This document shows positions 59,706-64,000 of a stretch of 64,000 nt of DNA, piece after piece. The position numbers were made by a program, and so were the translations under genes. Under the pieces are notes generated by a model. That model was given only the letters and a program-made list of their open reading frames with translations, ran no database searches and was not told the origin of the DNA. The DNA lies in the NCBI GenBank assembly GCA_028752905.1, contig JAQNBH010000013.1, positions 42,151,407-42,215,406 of the forward strand. The letters are read 5' to 3'. This DNA is from Cladorhizidae sp. MBARI D1340-BT2. Its lineage: Eukaryota; Porifera; Demospongiae; Poecilosclerida; Cladorhizidae. Within the stretch, counting starts at the first letter, position 1, and each line of letters begins with the position of its first letter.

Positions 59706-59840
59706 AGCATGTGCTCCACTCCAGGAACTAGTCGTGGAGCTCCTCATCTGGTGCACCCACTGCAACACATGCTGTGGGAGGCATCATGCCAGCATGTGCT
59801 CCACTCCAGGAACTAGTCGTGGAGCTACTCATCTGGTGAT
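59706..59840. repeat. 85-bp tandem duplication in the BEL/Pao gag zinc-knuckle region
   Basis: AGCATGTGCTCCACTCCAGG begins at 59706 and again at 59791. Both copies continue through AACTAGTCGTGGAGCT. The duplication covers the region with the Cys-rich knuckle and contributes to the loss of frame there. Confidence 0.85.
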
Positions 59841-59928
59841 TCTCATAACCCACAGTCAGAGGATGCAGGAGGAGCACATGTGCCAGCCATGTCAGCGATG
59901 TTAGTGAGTTCAGCAATGTTCACATTGA

Positions 59929-60130
59929 TTGATCCACCCTTTGTTGAGAAGTTTCGCTGTTCCATCTACGTGGATGACCTCAGGGAGGGGCCCTATAAAC
60001 TCGAGAGTGCTTATGAGTTCTACATCAAGTCAAAGTTGTGTTTGGCAGAGGCTGGGTTTGACATTGGTTGAACTCAAGTCCTTGAGTGCAGAGGGAGGTG
60101 ATCGCAGAGCAGCTCATCTTGGATGTCAGT
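59929..60130 (+). pseudogene. BEL/Pao reverse transcriptase motif C segment
   Basis: The frame contains FVEKFRCSIYVDDLREGPYK followed by LESAYEFYIKSKLCLAEAGF. YVDDL with the following A-Y-x-x-Y-x-x-S-K is typical of BEL/Pao RT. The catalytic aspartates are present, but the upstream fingers and palm are missing. Confidence 0.75.
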
Positions 60131-61067
60131 GATGTCTTTCAAGGCATGAAGGAGACACCAGCAGCCAAGAGGAATGCCTTAAGTCTTGCCACAAGTTCCT
60201 CCACCCGTTGGGAGTGATCTCAGCACTCACTGTATGACTCAAACTGCTGCAGCACCTGTGCAAGACCAAGACAGGTCCCTCTATGGAAGGTCACTGTTTG
60301 AGTGGGAGAGGTTGACCTCTGATCAACAAGCCAAGCCTTTCAAGGAAGGTATGGATTGCGTCTGACAATGCCTGGACCTTCAGGGCTGCCAAGAAAGCCA
60401 TCACCGCAGTACAGGACAGTGCAGAGGAAAGCACTGTCTCTCAGGTGTCAATGCCAAGTGGACCTTTAATCTGGAGAAGGCACCTTGCTGAGGGGTGGAT
60501 GAACGAAAGAATAATTACGAGCATGAAGAGGTGTCTGTGAAAAACTGTAGGCAAGGCATGACTCACATATGATGAACTGCTGACATCAGTCACAGAAGTC
60601 TAGATGACACTAAACTCCAGACACACCTGTTAATTAGAGTTCACACTCTGCCTGACCTTGCAGTGGATGATGCCTCAAGCTTTGAGGCCGACATCTCCCG
60701 GGATGATCTGACCTGTAGGACGTGACACCTCAGCAAGATGGGGGAGGACTTCTGGAGAAGAAGGAGAGCAGAGTATGTGTTGGAGTTAAGAGAAGTGTAC
60801 CATTAGCTGTGATTGCTAAAGGCCACTACCAGCTCCATTACTATGGGTGGTGTTGTGATTGTGCACAATAAGAGCCTCCCCAAGAGGGCTATGGAAATTG
60901 GGCCGGGTCCAAGAGTTCATACGTAGTGCTGATGGGGACATGAGAGGTGTGTTTGTCAGGGTTCAGTCGGGTAGAGGGCATTAATTAAACCATCACGAGA
61001 CCTGTTCAATGGCTGTGTCCTCTTCAAGTCAGACAGCTTATTGCCCATCAGGAAGCTTCGTCATGGT

Positions 61068-61602
61068 CCAGGATAGAACCTCAACTAGCCAGGACAAGGA
61101 TATAACCTCAACTAGCCAGGACAAGGATATAACCTCAACTAGACAGGACAAGGATATAACCTCAACTAGCTAGGACAAGGAGAGAACCTCAACTAGCCAG
61201 GACAAGGAGAGAACCTCAACTAGCCAGGACAAGGAGAGAACTGAACTAGCCAGGACAAGGAGAGAACCTCAACTAGCCAGGACAAGGAGAGAACCTCAAC
61301 TAGCCAGGACAAGGAGAGAACCTCAACTAGCCAGGACAAGGAGGGAACCTCAACTAGCCAGGACAAGGAGAGAACCTCAACTAGCCAGGACAAGGAGAGA
61401 ACCTCAACTAGCCAGGACAAGGAGAGAACCTCAACTAGCCAGGACAAGGAGAGAACCTCAACTAGCCAGGACAAGGAGAGAACCTCAACTAGCCAGGACA
61501 AGGAGAGAACCTCAACTAGCCAGGACAAGGAGAGAACCTCAACTAGCCAGGACAAGGAGAGAACCTCAACTAGCCAGGACAAGGAGAGAACCTCAACTAG
61601 TC
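61068..61602. repeat. 27-bp tandem array (locus 2), about 20 copies
   Basis: Same unit as 27168-27737 (CCTCAACTAGCCAGGACAAG). The first units have GGATATAACC in place of GGAGAGAACC, a variant also present once in locus 1 near 27585. Downstream, from GGAGTGATTAGTCAAAG, the sequence is the duplicate of 27994 onwards. About 255 bp after the first array are missing here. Confidence 0.93.
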
Positions 61603-61625
61603 GGAGTGATTAGTCAAAGCCCACC

Positions 61626-61813
61626 CTTTACCAACTTGGATAGTGTCAGGAGACAGCAGCATTGGAAATCTAATATCCAACAAGGTTAATTAAAGTTGTG
61701 CACAAATACCTAATTAGCCCTCCTAACACTCCTGTGATTATTGGACTAGGAATTTGTATTACTTTGCACGGATGTTCAAGTGCCTTATTGCAATGAGTTA
61801 ACAATTGGTAAAG
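61626..61813. mobile_element. 188-bp MITE-like element (copy B)
   Basis: Begins CTTTACCAACT and ends AATTGGTAAAG, with one mismatch between the arms. Same length as 28017-28204, so it was present before the duplication. Confidence 0.5.
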
Positions 61814-62361
61814 ATTCTTGCCAAGAATCTGCCAGGTCAGGCATATTTAAGGAGAGGTGAGGATCAAGTATCTAGCAGCTAATTAGTAGCTGTCAATTTT
61901 GCCAACTAGTAGCTGTAACTATACAAAGTTCTGCCATCAACTACTTGATTTTGACTTGTAGACCATCAGTACTCTTCCTCCCTAATCATGGTCATCACTC
62001 GTGTTTCTATATATTATATGTAGTCAAGTGATAATAAATACTAGTGGGTGCTAATTAGTGCACACTTGTCTCTGCCCACGGCCTTCAAGAAGGTCAGTCA
62101 GCCAGTGGTTGCTGGGAGCATTTATATCCAAGAGGCCTCCACCTGGTGAAGATGAGGGCAGGAGACCTCCCTCCACCACATCCTGAGGTGGAGGGATCAC
62201 AGGCTGCTAGGCCACACCCATAATCATAATTTTAATAGTTTCCTTCTGGACAAAGGAAGTCTTCAACTCGTACAAGTTCCATTATCTGTTGTGATTGGAG
62301 GACAATAAAAGCTTGATTCAAATAATGCATTATAATTCATCAACTAATTACCAAAGGAAAA

Positions 62362-64000
62362 CTAAAATATATGAATCTTATTAAAGTCACTAGCATACAC
62401 AAACCCATCTTGATCTACACACACACCCCAATAGCCTCCACCAGCAAATGAGGTGACATAGTCTCCCTCAGTGGTGAACACTACTATCTTACATACACCA
62501 GCATCTGCCACATACACATACTGACCAGCTACACACACACCACGTGGAGACTTCAACCTCTTCACACCATCCTCATCACAGCCAAAGGAGCGTAGGAATG
62601 CACCATCATTACTGAAGACTTGAATACTAGAGCTCGCACGACTACTGACGTACACGTTTTGATGACTGTCAGGAGATAGGCACCACAATCTGTTTTTATC
62701 TGCACCAACAATGTGTCTCACATATTTCAGTTCTCTGTCGTACACCATGATCCTACCTCCATTGCCACATTCAATTACCATCACTTCATCTCCAACTACT
62801 GCAATATCGATATGTCCTGGACCTTCCACTTGCTGGACTCGGTGCACTTGAACCTTGCTGCAGTTCTTGTTCGACTTGAAGATTTGATTAGTGCCTGCAT
62901 CAGTGAAATAGATGTTGTCTTCACTGTCTACAGCAATACCTTGTAAATGTTTAAATTTATGTTCCGAGTGATTGATACTTCTCAATCTTTTCCCCTCTCT
63001 ATCCAACACAACGACATCTCCATTATATTCAGTGACTATAAGCTCACCCACGGAGTTGACAGTGATACCCCAAGGATCTGTTACACCACCCCACACCTTG
63101 ACAGGCTTGTCTAGTTGAGTGGGCGGGATGGGGACAAGCACAGGGAAGGGACTGCCTGCTACTTGATGCCCGTCCAATGAGATCGTAAGTTCATGTCGTC
63201 CACGGTGAGTGGGTGTAAACTGGATGCGATATTGGTCGGTTCCAATTTCTTTGGTGCAGGATTTGATGTGAGCTCCACTGTGCAGACACTTCATATGGCA
63301 GTCTATTTGAACAGCACGTTTGGCTGGCTTGTTGCCACAGAGTTGAGTGGTGCACAAGACCACTTCCGATAACTTCCCAGCCTCAGCCTTGCTGGACACA
63401 TTGTTGATGACTAGAGTGATGGGAAGTCGAATTATCTTAGCCTGGGTCTGGAGGAGCTGCTCCAGGGCCTCAGCACAGCTCACCTCCACCGCTACATCAA
63501 CCTCCTCCATTGGTGTAAGCTTCTGCCCGGGCTTGTTGCTGTCTTCAATTAATTTTCGCTGGATCCTACTCTCCAACTGAGCATGTGTGCACATGACCTC
63601 ATCGTTGGAACAATGCTTCACACACTGCTCGGTGTAGTCCACAATGCTGTGCACCTCTGCAAGGGAAATGGAAATGTCCTCCTTTTGTCCTTTAAGCTTC
63701 TCCATTTTCTGACAGACTATCTTTTTGGCCTCCTCTAGCATCTTCTGTTTGTGCGTTTCAATAATAGCGTGCAGCTTCTTGAAGGACTTCCCGATGGTGT
63801 TGGCTACAGACTCTCCCTGGGCTGCTAGCTCAGATTCCGTGGACTTTATCTCTTCAACAGCACAAGAGAGATTGGCTGCCACGTTTCTCAGAGGCCTCAA
63901 GCTCTCCATCAGCTCTTTTCTCTTCTTCTCAGCTGCTAAGTTGGTGAAGTCAAAGAGATGATACCTGTGGTCCTTTAGTGCGCAGTCACGACAAATTAAT
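62362..64000 (-). CDS. TRIM-NHL protein, second copy, intact frame, 5' end beyond window
   Basis: The minus-strand frame is open from the window edge to a stop at 62362. It begins within B-box 2 (ICRDCALKDHRYHLFDFTNL), then coiled coil (MESLRPLRNVAANLSCAVEE), filamin-type repeat and about six NHL blades, ending GFVYASDFNKIHIF. There is no frameshift at the filamin/NHL junction, where copy A has one. Compared with copy A the B-box end reads HRYHLF instead of HRDHHF. Substitutions cluster in the coiled coil (for example KKIVCQK for KKRVFKK). The RING domain lies outside the window. A ubiquitin ligase or RNA-binding regulatory role is inferred from family only. Confidence 0.9.
   Translation of the reverse strand, partial: LICRDCALKDHRYHLFDFTNLAAEKKRKELMESLRPLRNVAANLSCAVEEIKSTESELAAQGESVANTIGKSFKKLHAIIETHKQKMLEEAKKIVCQKMEKLKGQKEDISISLAEVHSIVDYTEQCVKHCSNDEVMCTHAQLESRIQRKLIEDSNKPGQKLTPMEEVDVAVEVSCAEALEQLLQTQAKIIRLPITLVINNVSSKAEAGKLSEVVLCTTQLCGNKPAKRAVQIDCHMKCLHSGAHIKSCTKEIGTDQYRIQFTPTHRGRHELTISLDGHQVAGSPFPVLVPIPPTQLDKPVKVWGGVTDPWGITVNSVGELIVTEYNGDVVVLDREGKRLRSINHSEHKFKHLQGIAVDSEDNIYFTDAGTNQIFKSNKNCSKVQVHRVQQVEGPGHIDIAVVGDEVMVIECGNGGRIMVYDRELKYVRHIVGADKNRLWCLSPDSHQNVYVSSRASSSIQVFSNDGAFLRSFGCDEDGVKRLKSPRGVCVAGQYVYVADAGVCKIVVFTTEGDYVTSFAGGGYWGVCVDQDGFVYASDFNKIHIF

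Larger units (their letters stand above)
58500..61067 (+). mobile_element. BEL/Pao LTR retrotransposon, degenerate
   Basis: Frames in order are HRASV (58637), a DUF1759-type gag block at 59067-59336, EVEARERS (59560), a Cys-rich knuckle (CTHCNTCCGRHHASMC), RT with YVDDL (59967), KRNAL (about 60170), integrase-like SDNAWTFRAAKKAI (about 60365), MNERIITSMKRCL and LTYDELLTSV, then FWRRRRAEYVLELRE (about 60750). This order is that of BEL/Pao pol. Many stops and frameshifts are present and the protease and most of RT are missing. No LTRs are seen. The 3' end runs into the 27-bp array. Confidence 0.8.
61603..64000. repeat. Segmental duplication block 2, copy B
   Basis: Collinear with about 27994-30381, at an offset of roughly 33.6 kb (for example CCTTTACCAA at 61625 and 28016; a conserved Met of the TRIM gene at 63909 and 30290). 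It includes the MITE-like element, a non-coding stretch and most of the second TRIM gene. It continues past the window end. Confidence 0.92.

Overview
The window is metazoan nuclear DNA with no bacterial-style gene organisation. Introns with GT/AG borders, several classes of eukaryotic transposon, long microsatellites and RING/B-box/NHL (TRIM) genes all point to an invertebrate. A cysteine-rich secreted or membrane protein near 12.2-12.7 kb resembles, from memory, a family common in demosponges. Together with the TRIM-NHL pair this makes a sponge my best guess, but no database was consulted. Only about 10% of the window looks like host coding sequence.

Layout. 1-2.8 kb is a duplicated block that recurs at 34.8-38.1 kb. 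3.1-7.9 kb holds a decayed hAT transposon, a second hAT fragment and a 76-bp repeat. 8.0-9.8 kb is an old minus-strand copy of a non-LTR retrotransposon that ends in a zinc finger and a restriction-like endonuclease. 11.2-12.7 kb is the candidate sponge-type gene, interrupted by a 44-bp array. 12.8-17.7 kb is a 31-bp array and a Ty3/gypsy element from gag to the start of integrase, with tandem arrays inside its coding sequence. 18.4-19.6 kb is a 43-bp array. 19.9-20.9 kb is AAT/GAT microsatellite. 20.9-23.8 kb is a better copy of the endonuclease-type retrotransposon. 23.8-27.7 kb contains four arrays and scrambled gypsy integrase pieces. 28.7-30.9 kb is a minus-strand TRIM-NHL gene with one frameshift. 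31.6-33.2 kb is a LINE, and 33.3-34.1 kb is a 31-bp array.

The second half repeats this frame. The 34.8-38.1 kb block is followed by unrelated insertions: an integrase plus Ulp1-like protease element at 40.0-43.5 kb, a piggyBac with intact TTAA borders at 44.3-47.5 kb, a 10.9-kb satellite of 40-bp units at 47.5-58.4 kb, and a BEL/Pao element at 58.5-61.1 kb. Then come the same 27-bp array and a second TRIM-NHL gene, which runs off the end of the window. The two pairs of duplicated blocks are collinear and offset by about 34 kb. The window may therefore be a large tandem duplication, or two haplotypes joined in assembly, whose interiors were filled by different repeats.

The most unusual theme is tandem amplification of short coding segments where they lie. 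In the gypsy element at least four, probably five, stretches of pol (units of 27, 61, 44, 67 and 27 bp) have expanded inside the reading frame. Smaller duplications of 31 bp, 85 bp and 7 bp sit in the endonuclease-type retrotransposon, the BEL/Pao gag and TRIM copy 1; the first and last of these shift the frame.
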